Assembly: GCA_031266635.1 (NCBI GenBank)
Contig: JAISAN010000039.1
Coordinates: 1-5,899 of the forward strand
Direction of reading: 5' to 3'
Source: Treponema sp.
Lineage (GTDB): Bacteria; Spirochaetota; Spirochaetia; Treponematales; Breznakiellaceae
DNA: 5,899 bases
The notes below the pieces were generated by a model. That model had not been told where the DNA came from and did not search any database. It was given only the letters and a program-made list of their open reading frames with translations. Numbering within the stretch: position 1 is the first letter of the stretch; each line of letters begins with the position of its first letter. The position numbers and the translations under genes were made by a program. This document shows positions 5,838-5,899 of the stretch, piece by piece.

Positions 5838-5899
5838 CCGGGGTACTGCTAACACCGGAGATTTTTTCAAAATTCCGCATTTTGATAAGACAATTCCCG

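Larger units (their letters stand above)
5674..5899. other. Non-coding region upstream of dctP
   Basis: This 226-base stretch to the window edge holds two inverted repeats, a T-run and a weak promoter candidate. A minus-strand frame stays open from the edge to about 5733, but it runs through both hairpin arms, has no family features and no supported start, so I do not call it a gene. It is unknown whether the next gene beyond 5899 is divergent or co-directional. Confidence 0.6.

Noticed and set aside
5733..5899. Minus-strand frame open from the window edge to a stop near 5733
   Set aside because: It passes through both arms of inverted repeats and a T-run, has no ribosome-binding site or recognisable sequence; likely chance.
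1..5899. CRISPR array, tRNA, rRNA or insertion sequence
   Set aside because: No regularly spaced repeats, no cloverleaf-like or rRNA-like sequence and no transposase were seen; nearly all the window is accounted for by protein genes.

Overview
The window is one co-directional gene cluster, and every supported gene is on the minus strand. In transcription order it runs from about 5700 down to 1: a TRAP transporter (lipoprotein substrate-binding protein, small permease, large permease), then a three-protein corrinoid-dependent methyltransferase module (URO-D-like substrate methyltransferase, methyltetrahydrofolate:corrinoid methyltransferase, corrinoid protein), then the first 23 codons of a mannonate dehydratase (uxuA) cut by the window edge. 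Gaps are short (4-base overlap, 26, 52, 67, 89 and 107 bases) and nearly every start has a purine-rich Shine-Dalgarno site, so this reads as an operon or two stacked operons.

The organism is probably an anaerobe of roughly 50% GC that can pass methyl groups to tetrahydrofolate, as acetogens do. A lipoprotein with a Leu-Ala-Gly-Cys lipobox, TRAP transport and a full methyltransferase set would fit a gut spirochaete such as a termite-gut Treponema. A Firmicute acetogen cannot be excluded, and this is a guess from style, not a database match.

Region by region: 5674-5899 is a non-coding leader with two strong inverted repeats and a possible promoter. 4672-5673, 4125-4604 and 2839-4128 encode DctP, DctQ and DctM. 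2732-2838 is a 107-base gap with a promoter-like sequence and a near-palindrome. 1670-2731, 846-1643 and 161-793 encode the methyltransferase module. 72-160 holds a terminator-like hairpin and the uxuA ribosome-binding site. 1-71 is the start of uxuA.

The most interesting point is the combination. UxuA acts on D-mannonate, the intermediate of glucuronate breakdown, and some DctP-type TRAP systems import uronates. A corrinoid demethylation module placed between the two suggests import of a methoxylated sugar acid, for example 4-O-methyl-glucuronate from xylan. The methyl group would go to tetrahydrofolate and the bare uronate would enter the UxuA route. I know of no described corrinoid pathway for methylated uronates. 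The substrate is inferred from context only.
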